Positions 25,101 through 36,486 of a DNA stretch of 64,000 bases are shown in pieces. This DNA comes from Tubiluchus corallicola (Eukaryota; Priapulida; Priapulimorpha; Priapulimorphida; Tubiluchidae). The stretch lies in NCBI GenBank assembly GCA_030141605.1, contig JAQGDQ010000170.1, positions 1 through 64,000 of the forward strand, in the 5' to 3' direction. Positions within the stretch are counted from its first letter, which is position 1, and each line of letters starts with the position of its first letter. Below the pieces are notes generated by a model. It was not told where the DNA came from. It searched no databases and saw only the letters and a program-made list of their open reading frames with translations. Position numbers and translations under genes: made by a program.

Positions 25101-28100
25101 AAAAGTGAAAAACAAAAAATGTCAAAAAATTTGAGATGCCGTCTGGATTTGAACCAGGGCCTTCTGCTTACAAAACACTGGAAATGCTGAATTTGGTTGC
25201 CAGTTATTAGGGACGAGATTTGCACTGCCTTGACCACTGAGTATAAAGTATCTGCAATGCAAGGAGAAGGTTCCCGGTTCAAATCCAGCTGCATTCTAAC
25301 TTTTCACATTTCCTGACTTTCAAGTTTAGTATCAAACTTCAATTAATTTTTTGTTTGTAACATCAATGCAATACCTTAACCTCAAAACTACTAGTACAAT
25401 TTGAAATCAGTGACAATCTACATTAATAACTTTGCTGAGGCTTGTTAAGAGACTGCAAAAAAACAACGCCATTACTTGGACACCGGAACTCAAGAAAATG
25501 TGCTGCCATCTATGGGATACAAATACACTTACGCTGACTGCTGCGAACTCACCTTTTCGCCGAGTTCGACCGCATACTGAATGTCCATCTCTAGCAAAGT
25601 TTCTATGTGGTCAGTAGTAAAGGCTACGGGAACTAGAAGTATGTGCTTCCGGCCAATTTTAACGAGGCCCTTAATGCACGTTTCCGTCGCGGGTGAAAGC
25701 CAGGGGATTGGACCAACCTGCAACAGCAAAAGCAATACATCTAGCTGCATAAATTAAGCAGAATGGCACTGTCACTTCCAGGGAATGGGACCAACCTGCA
25801 ACAGCAAAAGCAATACATGTAGCTGCATAAATTAAGCAGAATGGCACTGTCACTTCCACTGTAAGTTCCAAAGTAGCAAACTTTATTCGATTCGAATTCA
25901 CACTCCAGTGAAGAATGCTCACTCCATTAAACGCTTGAGAAAAATGGCAATAAAACTCCCTGAAACAAACTTGACAGACGAAAATTACAGAGTGTTTTTT
26001 CTTGTTAGGTGCAACAGTAATATGAGCAAAACTTCCCTTTGTAAGTTCACTACTGCATTTATTACATTACAAATTCACATCAGCATAATTATAATATTCG
26101 CCATCATGCATGTCTGTTACTGCCGTCTGCTTACAGGCATCCAATTCTACACCAAAGCTGCCAAAACGTACAACCGACTCTTTGACACTGCTAAGCTGTA
26201 CTAGCACTTACTTCTAGACTGATTGGCAATTTGTTGTTTGTAATTTGTACTTGTTGTAAAGAGGGTTAAACTAACTTAAATTATGTTCACTGATCAAAAG
26301 ATAATCAATATAGAGACTACTTCTACGAAATGAATACAGTGTTCCCTCGCTACTGTGTGGTTCGTTTATCGCGGACTCGCTGTTTTGCGGGTTTTCAAAA
26401 ATATTAATGCAAAATATTTATCGCGGTATTTTCGCTGTTTCTCGGGTTTTTGCGTTACTCCGTCTAAAGTATTTTTGCACATGCGTAGTACGTATTGTAC
26501 AGTAATATATAGATTTGATGAATTTTGCATACAAAATCACAAAATATATATTAAAAATATTAATTCTTACATTAAAAGAATATTATAAATCATAAAAAAT
26601 TACCATTTACAGTAAATAGTGTATTTATTCGGCGGATGAATACACACCAAAAACGAAATGTAGTACTTGTGCCCGCAAATAAGTATAGCATCCCTACTTC
26701 ACGGAAATTCACTTATTACGGAACGGAACACCCGCGATAAGTGAGGGAACACTGTATATTATAATAATTTAGTCAGTTCTTGTGAAGGTAGTTATAATAG
26801 AAAAATATAATCAGGAAACAAACATTCAATATGGCTGCGAGCGCCTTGTAACACGCTTTAAAATTTCAATTTTCATGAACAAATAGTGCAGCATAAGCCA
26901 GACTTAGGTGCAACCGAAATTATCTATGTCTTCGACTGAATTTAATTACAAATTTGCCACTTCTGCCACTTAGACTTTGTATTAAAATAAAATGCATTTG
27001 AATTGAATTACCTTCTGTCAAGAGGGCACCAATGACAGCATTAGAGAGAGTTATTGTTATTACACAATTATTGTATTGTTTGCTAGTCACATCTGCTAAT
27101 TTTATATGTATTTGTCTGTCTATATACTACTTTATTTCATCTGCACTTTTCTTTCTTTTGCCTACATGGTGATTCATGTATCACTTATAAAAGCTGTCTA
27201 ACCTGAACCAAATAAATTGTGTTTAAACTAAACTTATCTTGCTTCAGGCTGCCGAATGTTGGTTGTGATATAATTTTGTTCTTTCGGAAGTTTTTTGGAA
27301 AATGCGTGTTTGCAAGGCAAAAATGTCAATAAGTCGGCAATTACGCTTTTCCAATTATTCGCATATCTTGAATCTCTATTTCATGAGAATCATTTTGATA
27401 CCAAGTTCATCACTCTATGATATTGCTAAGCTGAGATAATCCACGTTGAAGTTGAGGTGCAGACTACACATTGAAAAACATAATCTTGAGAAAATTGCTT
27501 TTAAGGTCAGCCATTGTTTTTGTCGTGTTTCTACAAAACACTTAGCAACCGCACAAACGTTGATTGCTACGAACTTTGCAAGAACACGTTGAAGTTATGT
27601 TTAAATCTTGTAGCTGGTTCTTTCTAAGGAAAATTTGGGCAACAGAAAAACTGAAAAAGAAATAATTGCTTCCAAGAGCTACTACCGGAGTTTGAAAGTA
27701 CAAGTTTTTCACAATTGTAGTACAATTTCCAGTAAAGGGAGTATGATGTTATAGAACTAGATTTTTAGTATTTTCTAAACATTTTCCTTATAACTTCATG
27801 CTATAACATAAAAGTCCAATGTATTTAGCATTCGTTTTTATAAAAAAAATTGACATTTGACCAAATTTTTGGTACATTCTACTTTAAAGCATCATAACGT
27901 AGTTTTAACTATGCCGACTTATGGACGGTTTTGGTTTGCAAGAACAAATAATTTCTCACATTTAAACGTCACTGAAATTTTTACATTCACTGATAAAAAA
28001 TCATGGTTAGAGGGGTTATCCTTAAGCCTTTTTTTACACCAGACAACGAGTGGTCTGTCCAAACTGACACATTGTCTCCTGAATGCCAAAAATTTCTCGA

Positions 28101-31100
28101 AGTAATTTAATCATCCATTGTTATGCTCAAAACATATAGACATTTACAATCAATACAATTATTATTTATTTACTTATTAATAATTATTTATTATTATTAA
28201 TTATTATTATTCGTTAGTAATTATTTAATTATTACTAAACACACGTTTATTATTTGAGACATTTTTCAGACTTTCAGACATTACCCACCTTAGATTGCCA
28301 GGCTAACCTATATGAATGAGACCAGTTGAGAACCTCCATAATTTTTAACACAGATGCTCCGACTTCGGCTGGATAGGTGTCGCCACGTCTCACAACCTGC
28401 CAATCATCAATGCAATCAAATTACCTGTTTAAAAGATGCTGGGACACAAAATGTTTAAAGCAAAAAACCAGAGCCAATCTTAAACTGCAGGTCAAAACAA
28501 TCTACTCTTTAAAATATTGAAAGGAAACACGCTATTTTCTCAAAAATGACTTACGTGAAATGATTATTGTCACACAAACACAATTTCACATTCGCGCCAC
28601 TAGTTCTTCGCTGTTACATGCATTTCATCATTCGCTAGTTAGACGGGCACTAATGCCTGCATTTCGAAAATGAGTTGCATAAAAAACAGGTGCTGTACAC
28701 CTCAGTTCAGATGTGTTAGTTTCTGATGTACTGCACGCGTTCGAGCACAACGGTAAATTTGAAATTTGAATTTTTATCTTAAAATTTGCCTAGTTTTCAA
28801 GAGTTTCAAGAGTTTATTCATTTCCACATTGCATCTTACAATTATCATTAAAATACAGATTATTATCCATTTAAGTAAATATAAATATAAATATAAATAA
28901 ATGCATTATTATCGAGAAATTACAAAATGCAGCATATACATGTGCAAATTACATTACAGAACAATTTTGATGCATACAGTTTGAGCCTAAAAGCATAGCT
29001 TGACAGGACAAACTGTATGTGAAAAGTATGTTTTAGTACAACACACTGAATATCTTACAGTAACAATGTACTTCAATTTTCGCCTTCACAAACACATGCA
29101 ACACGCTTGTGGAATATTTTTCCTGTTGAAAATTATTTTCATTTGTGATGTCATCAATAGTTGGGCTCGCCCGCCATTAATTAAGTTTTTAATCTATTAT
29201 TTAATTATCAGATATGCTTTTGCGCTATTATTGGTATTAAAATGTATACTTATTACCGAACTTCAAAATGGGGTAGTATATGAAAAATCATGCTGTCTTT
29301 CTTTAAAAAATATCTTAAGGCATGTATACAATTGAACTCAACTAAATCGGATTTTGTGAAAATGTTAGTTTAACACCGGACGGATGATGTACGATATCTG
29401 CACTATTCACATTTCTTACCTTGCAATTTACAATACATTATGTACGTAACAGGGTGTTAATCGTAGTACTACAGTAGGGGCTGCTTAATAGACTCACTTT
29501 GGGATGGAAGTATTTTGACCCAATTAACCGACTGAGTCAATTAGCCGATGGGTGTAGCTTACTACTACTACAGGAGTATAATGACCTGTCACCTTAGTAT
29601 GCATTGCAAAGGCTGTAAATGAATTTTACAAATGAAATTTATTTAAGAATATTTAATTTATATAAGTGAATTAATAAAAAAAGGTCGCACAAATCTGATT
29701 GTTTCCACTAAAAATTACAAAAATTCCCATACAGATAAAAACATTGAAAATTTGTTGCTGTATCCTGCACACATTCATTCAAAACACCTAGTCACTTAGT
29801 GCTTGTGCTGCAGTTGGTGATGACCATTTTTCTCCTGTGAAAAGCAGCGGGAACTTCAAAAGCAAACCGCTGGTCAAGTGATTAAATGTTTAGCTTCTAG
29901 ATACAACGAGGTTAATTACAGTGAAGAAGCGGATGACAGATTCAAAGCGAAACCGCTATGCTAGTATATTTGTGCATATGATAAACATACTGTACCTGCT
30001 TACAAACAAAGCTGTGCTTAACGTGACTGTTTCTACGTATATTATAATGCAGATAATCGACGTATAGAGACATAAAAGAAGCAAAAGCTCTCTGAGCACA
30101 ACACAAGTGTCTTTTTAAGTATGTGAAGTAAAAATATTGAGTCAATTATGCAGAGTTGTTTGAGTCAATTACAGACACTTTTTATGTACATTTGAATAGA
30201 AGCGGCCCGTACCAGATATTTTTGAGTAAATTAAGCGACTGTGTCTATTAACAGCGCCGACTGATTTGTATTACAGCATATATTACCGACATAGGTAGAG
30301 AATGGGCAGAAAATAGCAGCACGACGTCATGGCGAACCTCCAATGGAAATTCTTCTAGTTTCTTCTTAATGTTGTCAGCATGTGCCTGCAAATGCATTAA
30401 GAGATACTTCAGTAGAGAGTGTTTTTAAGTATCAAGTACAACAATATACGTATCTTATTTAGCTTTAACTTGTTAGCAGTATTTCAAACAAGTAAATTTT
30501 TCTATACTTTTCATAAGCCAAGATTAAATCCAAGAGTACACAATATTAAACAAATACGCACTAATAACAAACACGACAACAATTCTATCACTAGACACCG
30601 AGTTCAACTTTGGATACCCTGTCATCAAATTTAAAACAAATCAAGTCTTTCGACGAATTGAAATCAAAATTAAAAATACATACATTAAATCGTTTTGAAA
30701 ACCCAACATACGTAAACGATAATATATATTCATCCGCAAATTTTATTTACACATGTCCATTTTAAATTGTGTGTATATATTGTATATAGTCTATTATAAT
30801 TTGCGTGTAACATTATAATGTATATTTTGTTTTAAATTTTTGGTACAGTAGTTTTTAGTTTGTACTGGATGCATTTGCCTTTAACAGTTGTGTGAATTTT
30901 ATTCTCATGCTGCGATGTTCTTTTATGCTTTTATAGTTACGAATATATATATATATATGCCATAAAAAATATATATATATATATGAATATATATATATTG
31001 AACATAAAAAATCGATATTCATAACTATAAAAGCATAAAAGAACATCGCAGCATGAGAATATATATATACATATATATATATGAATGCACACTGTTAAGT

Positions 31101-34100
31101 ACTATAGATAAAAGATACTGAGCAAGTATGTACAGTTGCCCGCTTCAAACGCAGTAACACTGTTGGGATACTTCCCTTAATAATGGAATTGTTACAGTTA
31201 AATTTCTGAAAATGTAACTCATTACTGTTACAAGTTACACGATGAAAAATGTGACTTGTCACAGGTAGAGTTACATTTTTTAAAACGTATCTTTCTGAAA
31301 TGTTCCTATCACAGAATGATTGACAACAACTAGCGAAAGAGACCTCTGCTAAACCTGGGAATGTGGGCCATCGATCGATCGTGCTCCACCGTATGTTCGA
31401 AGCGTTAACTCTGGCAGCGTAGTGTCTGGCTATTGCATTTAAACTGCTTCCCATTGTTGAACAGCTATACTGCGGATACATGCTAAATGCCACAGCGTGT
31501 TCAACACCGTCACTGAAAAATAAAAGTTCCACTTGTGATGACTGTATAATTATCAAAAACATTTTTAACATTTTCACAGAAATACCAATAAATGTTTATA
31601 GTTAAAATTAAAAACAACAGTACTACAGTGTTCCCTCACTTATCGCGGGTGTTCCGTTCCGGGCCCACCAGTGATAAGTGAATTTCTGTGAAGTAGGGAA
31701 CTGCTTGGGTTCGCTGCCAGAAAACCTAGAAGTTGCAGAATGTTTGGGTAGCATCGTAAGGCTCGAATAAATTCAGTCTCAAATGAAAACTTTGCAAATA
31801 GCGGATGAAAACTACGCACACGTCAGCAAGTAGCATCTCAAGCGGACGCAAGTACTACATTTCGTTTTTGGTGTGTATTCATCCGCCGAATAAGCACACT
31901 ATTTACTGGTAATTGTTTATATTCTTTTAATGTTAGAATTAATATTTTTGATATATTTTTATACATTTTGTGATTTTTTTATGCAAAATTCATCAAATCA
32001 ATACATTACTGTACAATACACACTACGCATGTGCAAAAATACTTTAGACGGAGTACCGCAAAAATCCACGAAACAGCGAAAATACCGCGATAAACGAACC
32101 GCGAAATAGCGAGGGAACACTGTACATAGAATACTACTTGTAATTAACGGCACAGTACAAATTTGTGTGTACATAATCATAAACAGAATTCTAAGTTAAT
32201 AATTATTATTGTATACCTAAAAATATATGGATATCAAATTGGAAGAAAATATACTTACAAATATATCGATATCAAAATGGAAGAAAATATACCAAAAAAT
32301 ATATCAATATCAAATTGGAAGAAAATATACTTAAAAATATATTGATATCAAATAGGAAGAAAATATACTTAAAAATATATTGATATCAAATAGGAAGAAA
32401 ATATACTTAAAAATATATCGATATCAAATTGGAAGAAAATATACTTAAAAATATATCGATATCAAATTAGAAGAAAATGTATTTAAAAATATATCGATAT
32501 CAAATTGGAAGAAAATATACTTGAAAATATATCGATATCAAATTGGAAGAAAATATACCTAAAAATACATGGCTATCAAATTGGAAGAATACATACCTTT
32601 CCATTTGTTCTATGGTATCTTCTGTAAATGGAGGGACGTATCTAAATCCAACGTAAAACTGATGAGGTGCTGTAATAGTAAACATCGGCTTTAATAACTT
32701 CATAAACCTCTTTACATTTGATGCAACAAGTTGTAATGACAACGCACATCAAAAGAGCACAAACGGACGATACAAAAACACGTAATTACAAAGTACAAAA
32801 AATAATAAAATTTTGTGATTATATAAAAATGAAAACTGGCATTTAAAATCTTCAAAAAAGCAATAAGAGAACTGTCTCAAAAGTCCAGGTTAAGATTAAG
32901 AAAAATCAACAAATAACTAACTATTCTGTTGGACATATCTATCATGGCAAAATTGTTGAGAATTAATAGATTTAATTAAATGATCCAATCTAATTAATTG
33001 ATTAGAATCACTGTTTATCAAAACAATGAAAAATTATTACCAAATTCGGGACAGACTTCATCTAGTTTTTTCACCATTCCTTCAGCCTGCTTCCGCGTCC
33101 AGTAGAGAATTGGTGATCCACCTCCAATGTGACGGTAGTGTTCCTGGATGGAGGGTGTCCGCCGTTTTGCTATCATAGGCGCAAGTGTGCTGCAGGTAAG
33201 CAAGAAACAGTCTCTCAGAAATACAAAAAAATCACTTGTATTTTAACACAAAAAGCTGGAATGCAAAGGCCCATTTCACAGTGAAGATGTAAGGAAAAGT
33301 GATGCTCGGAATTGCTGTCACAAAAATCAAAAAACTTCCTGAAAATTTCAGATTTTTCTCGAAATCCCTTGCTGCAAGGAAGTTCATTTCACGGTGAAAC
33401 AGTCAGCTGCAACTGCTTTACGAGTTTTATACTGTATAACCATGTTTAAGTTAAGTTATACTTGCGGTATTTCTGATATACAAAGTACAACTAATAATGT
33501 TAGTCAATGTAATGACAGACCTGTTTGTTTTTTTAGTAAAGTTCTACTAACCGCTTAAAAATCTTAAAATATACATATATAAAGTGAATATGTGCCTGCG
33601 TTTTCATGAATATAGCCATTGATGTTGCATTAATAAAACATAAAAGGGTCAGTCTGTTAAAAGAGAGAGTAAATCTTATAATTTTATGCTGAAATGTTTT
33701 AATTGTTGTTCGCTAAATAAGAAAGAAGTAATTGAGTAGTTAAAGTTAAGACTGAATCCACGAGGATTTCTCATGAAAATGGAACATGCAGTATTTCGAC
33801 TGTGGGGCAAAATTCCCCATGAGGAGGATGCATAGCCTCTAGTTGGCAGCAGAATTGCTCATGAGGAACTGCACGAGGAATTTTACCACGTGTCCTCACT
33901 GTGAAATGCGCCATAAAAAACAACGTGTTCCACTTTCGTGAGGAATGATCCCAAAGAATTTCTCCTGGAAGCATTTTGCTGCGTGTCCTCACCGTGAAAT
34001 GCACCAAATTTGAGTAAATGAGTTTTTATGATTATAAATCAAGAAAGATATAATAAGAAAACTTTTGACATGTTCCCAATTAAAACAAGGAGGTTGCTTC

Positions 34101-36486
34101 AAAAGAATCCACAAAATAACAAATTTGTACTGAAAAGTTTCTCCTGCCCTTGTACTGGTTATAGTCTTATAGAACATTCATTTTTCCAAATAAATGAAGG
34201 AATCCTGAAGCAATAATCTGAAGAAATTCATAACACTTTGCTGGGGCTTCAAACACAAAGCCAAGAACTTGTCAATGAGAATTCCCTTGAAAATATGATC
34301 ACACTTGTTGTCCAAACATTTCGCCCAAACAAAAACATTGCCTTTGTTTGCACAATGGTACAACTACGCAAAAAACAAAAGATCAGTCGTTGTACAGGAT
34401 GCCCCATGAGAGCAATTTTTCCAGTTGCTGAGAATATAACGTAAGTATGCATGCGTACTCTTGAAATGGTAACGGTATCAGTTCTTTGTCACTAAACAAA
34501 TTAAATAAGAAAGAGTAGACATCGTCTAGCATTTCTGGTCCGCCCATATTCACCATCATTATCCCTGTCTTTACTTTAGATCTGAAATCCAAAAAAAATT
34601 ATGTTGTTTTCATGTAAATTGTTCAAGCAAATTTCTTTAAAAAATGAGTTATAATTTACTAATATTTAGAGCCCAGAGCCGCGCCATTTCAGCTGAGCTC
34701 CAGCCTGTTTATTTCTACAGTCGACCTAGCCAATGAGAAACCCAGCTTTAGTCGCGTCAGCCGCTCAGTGATGGGAGTCGAGCTAGCCGACATTTTTGCC
34801 GGCTGCAAAGATTTTCGTTCTTTCGATTATCACATGACACTGCAAATCACTGGTTGAAATATGGCAAATGCATTGCAGATTCACGGTCAGATCGTGCGTG
34901 TGCTGGCAGAGATACTAAACTTTAGAAATTTTTGAACGAGAAAGCTAGTTAATTCAAAATCAAGTATACAAATAGGCTTTAGTCACACGTATGGGATCAT
35001 TTTGGTGTTTTGGTGATTCATCAGTAATCAAGACAAACTTCAGCAAGAGTTGGATTTAAATTATATATATACAGATGCAATAAATCCATTGCTTTTCTGT
35101 AATAATAAAAAACTGATCTGTAATGCATCATTTGAATTTGGACATCAACTTTTTTCTGTGTATGTATAAGCAACATGAATTATTTAAAAAAATTGCCTCA
35201 ATGATTTAACAGTTAACAGCAATTTATCATTTATTTAGTTAACGAAAATTCGCAGCTTTAGCTGACTTAGCAGATTTTTTTCAGCTGATGTAGTAGCAAC
35301 TCACTCAGTTTCGGCCAAGCTAGCTGATTTACTGTGTGAGTCAGCTGATGTAGTAGCAACTGACTCAACTTCAGTCGAGCTAGCTGATTTACTGTGTGAG
35401 TTAGCTGATGTAGTAGTAACTGACTCAGTTTCAGCGGAGCTAGCTGATTTATTGTGTGAGTCAGCTGATGTAGTAGCAACTGACTCAACTTCAGTCGAGC
35501 TAGCTGATTTACTGTGTGAGTCAGCTGATGTAGTAGCAACTATGTGAAAAAAGAATGGGCATTGAAAATGGGAGCGCCCAAACATGTAGTGATTGCGACT
35601 TTAAAGTGATTTTACTAGTTACATGAGGCACTTATTGCAGTTTTATTACTAAATCCGCCTAACATTTTTTGCGAACATTGAAATAAGCCTAACTTCCTAG
35701 ACTACTTGACATTTTCTTTAAGGAAATAACACTACTTTGACATACTTGGCAGGCAGTTTGGTGATATTCTCATCTTGAGTAGTAACACTTGCAGTTGAAC
35801 ATTTTGATATGCATTCCTTATAGCTGCTAACACACTTCCTCGCAATGCGAGACAATGAAAGAAGATGTCTCATCATCAAATCCATACATGTAAACAGGTT
35901 AAAGCTGAAACAAGCAAATTATTAAAGAGGATAATGGACACCATATGCAGTTTTAACATCAGCGCCAGGGACGATGACCACACGAATGCGGGAACCTCCA
36001 ATCTTTCACTGCAGAGAATGCTGGACCGGCTTTGTTACACTGTTGTCAAAAAAACTGAATCATTTAGTGACAGTATAACTTTTTGACGTCAAGTTCATAT
36101 CTTTCATTATTAGATGTGTGCTTGATAAACCCAAATCGATCATTATTCGGCATAGTTAAAACTACGTTATAGCTTCAAAGTAGAATATACCAAAAATTTG
36201 TTCCAGAGATCGTCTAGAATGGCTTGTATTAACTATACTGGGGCAGAAATATAATAAACTTGACGTAGTTCACTAGTTCCGATGATTAGTAACAAACTAT
36301 CCCATAAAACTACATGAAAAACGTGAGCCATAACCAAACATAAGCAACCTACGTGTACAGACTCCCCTGCACCTTGATGATACAGCTCACACTCTCGAAA
36401 TAACCGACAATGAAGACGATTCGCTCGACATTTGAACCTTCTGCTATCCGCGACGACCGACTCTGCTGATTTCGGATTTTAGGCAT
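22198..36486 (-). CDS. FECH: Ferrochelatase
   Basis: Inserts ferrous iron into protoporphyrin IX, the last step of haem synthesis, on the matrix side of the mitochondrial inner membrane. Minus-strand exons, 5' to 3': 34459-34581, 33041-33189, 32597-32669, 31344-31512, 30287-30385, 28289-28396, 25553-25717, 23381-23437, 22198-22347 (TGA at 22198-22200). All phases join and give 363 residues. Landmarks in order: [48 protein letters not shown] (the conserved active-site His), [13 protein letters not shown] (conserved His and Glu), then CPRCTNPRC. With the Cys in QYSCST these give all four ligands of the animal [2Fe-2S] cluster. A first exon at 36353-36486 is proposed separately. Without it the protein lacks about 60 N-terminal residues compared with human FECH (423). 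The exon 31344-31512 uses a weak donor (GTCTCT), chosen because alignment length and phase then fit exactly. Introns are loaded with MITEs. Confidence 0.95.
22730..23305. mobile_element. Full-length TTAA MITE with 29-bp inverted ends, in the last FECH intron
   Basis: TTAA at 22730-22733 and 23302-23305 bracket an insert whose ends are AGGAAAACCGGACGATTG and its exact reverse complement. The inverted match extends to about 29 bp with one mismatch. This is a second subfamily of the TTAA elements; a diverged 5'-truncated copy is at 46505-46953. The right end lies only about 75 bp from the end of the FECH exon at 23381. Confidence 0.9.
25083..25345. mobile_element. Inverted-repeat element with tRNA-like B-box words at both ends
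   Basis: Left arm: AACTTTTGATACCAAAAGTG to TGGATTTGAACCAGG. Right arm, inverted: GGTTCAAATCCAGCTGCATT to GTTTAGTATCAAACTT. Each arm contains the word GGTTCAAATCC, which matches the polymerase III B-box consensus GGTTCRANNCC. No complete cloverleaf can be folded, so this is not a tRNA gene. Confidence 0.5.
25700..25857. repeat. 78-bp tandem duplication over the FECH exon 25553-25717 acceptor
   Basis: The segment holding the intron end and exon start (GGACCAACCTGCAACAGCAA) is repeated 78 bp further upstream in transcript sense (25791). The second copy keeps an identical TGCAG acceptor and would encode VGPIPW before a stop. The copies differ at a few bases only. Confidence 0.85.
26337..26754. 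mobile_element. Pogo/Tigger-like MITE, copy A, in a FECH intron
   Basis: It starts CAGTGTTCCCTCGCTACTG and ends GATAAGTGAGGGAACACTG, flanked by TA on both sides (26335-26336 and 26755-26756). The CAGTGTTCCCTCGC terminus and TA duplication are typical of pogo/Tigger non-autonomous elements. No transposase. Confidence 0.85.
27260..27955. mobile_element. MITE (CCATAAGT family), copy 2, in a FECH intron
   Basis: Inverted relative to 21335-21935. It contains AGCTGAGATAATCCACG, GTTTTTGTCGTGTTTCTAC and, at the right end, GACTTATGGACGGTTTTGG. Confidence 0.7.
28456..29345. mobile_element. TTAA-family MITE with an internal insertion, in a FECH intron
   Basis: The left end AAAACCAGAGCCAATC and body match the copy at 55201-55822. 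Between about 28795 and 29030 there is extra sequence, starting near GAGTTTATTCATTTCCAC, that is absent from that copy. The body resumes at TTAGTACAACACACTGAATA. The insert looks like a retrotransposon tail but has no coding part. Confidence 0.65.
30430..30780 (+). mobile_element. Non-LTR retrotransposon C-terminal remnant in a FECH intron
   Basis: A plus frame holds [20 protein letters not shown], the usual last motif of CR1/Jockey-like ORF2 (LPSxIKxxxSxxxFKxxLK). Upstream pieces of the same protein are in another frame, so it is frameshifted. Confidence 0.55.
30900..31062. repeat. AT-centred palindrome in a FECH intron
   Basis: Arms of about 45 bp: ATGCTGCGATGTTCTTTTAT at about 30907 and its complement ATAAAAGAACATCGCAGCAT near 31035. 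They are separated by alternating AT sequence and would form a cruciform or hairpin. Confidence 0.9.
31626..32122. mobile_element. Pogo/Tigger-like MITE, copy B, in a FECH intron
   Basis: Ends CAGTGTTCCCTCACTTATC and TAGCGAGGGAACACTG, with flanking TA on both sides. Orientation is opposite to copies A and C. Confidence 0.85.
32215..32590. repeat. 38-39-bp tandem array adjoining a FECH splice donor
   Basis: About ten copies of ATATCAAATTGGAAGAAAAT plus AT-rich filler. The array reaches to within a few bases of the donor of the FECH exon at 32597-32669. Each unit carries a donor-like word (AAGTATATTTTC or AGGTATATTTTC on the minus strand) resembling the true AGGTATGTATTC. Confidence 0.85.
34640..35264. 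other. FECH first-intron sequence, unrecognised
   Basis: A moderately GC-richer stretch at 34670-34800 followed by AT-rich sequence. No exon with correct phase was found here. Confidence 0.4.
35265..35700. repeat. 60-bp tandem array joined to a fold-back-element end
   Basis: Five copies of a 60-bp unit (CAGCTGATGTAGTAGCAACT at 35282, 35342, 35402, 35462 and 35522). They are followed at 35550-35700 by a segment close to 13115-13250 (GGGCATTGAAAATGGGAGCG, AAAGTGATTTTACTA). So an end of the 9925-13260 element family is attached here to a different array. Confidence 0.8.
36353..36486 (-). CDS. FECH: Candidate first exon of ferrochelatase (targeting peptide)
   Basis: An ATG at 36486 opens 44 codons plus two bases, ending at a GTAGGT donor. 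The next FECH exon needs exactly one base to complete its first codon, so the phase fits. The first 15 residues ([15 protein letters not shown]) have five basic residues and no acidic one, as expected of a mitochondrial presequence. The joined protein would be 408 residues, close to human FECH. The middle of the peptide is not conserved with any sequence I recall, so the call rests on phase, position and composition. Confidence 0.45.

Noticed and set aside
25130-25300. A tRNA gene
   Set aside because: Only B-box-like words are present; no cloverleaf, A-box or anticodon stem can be drawn.
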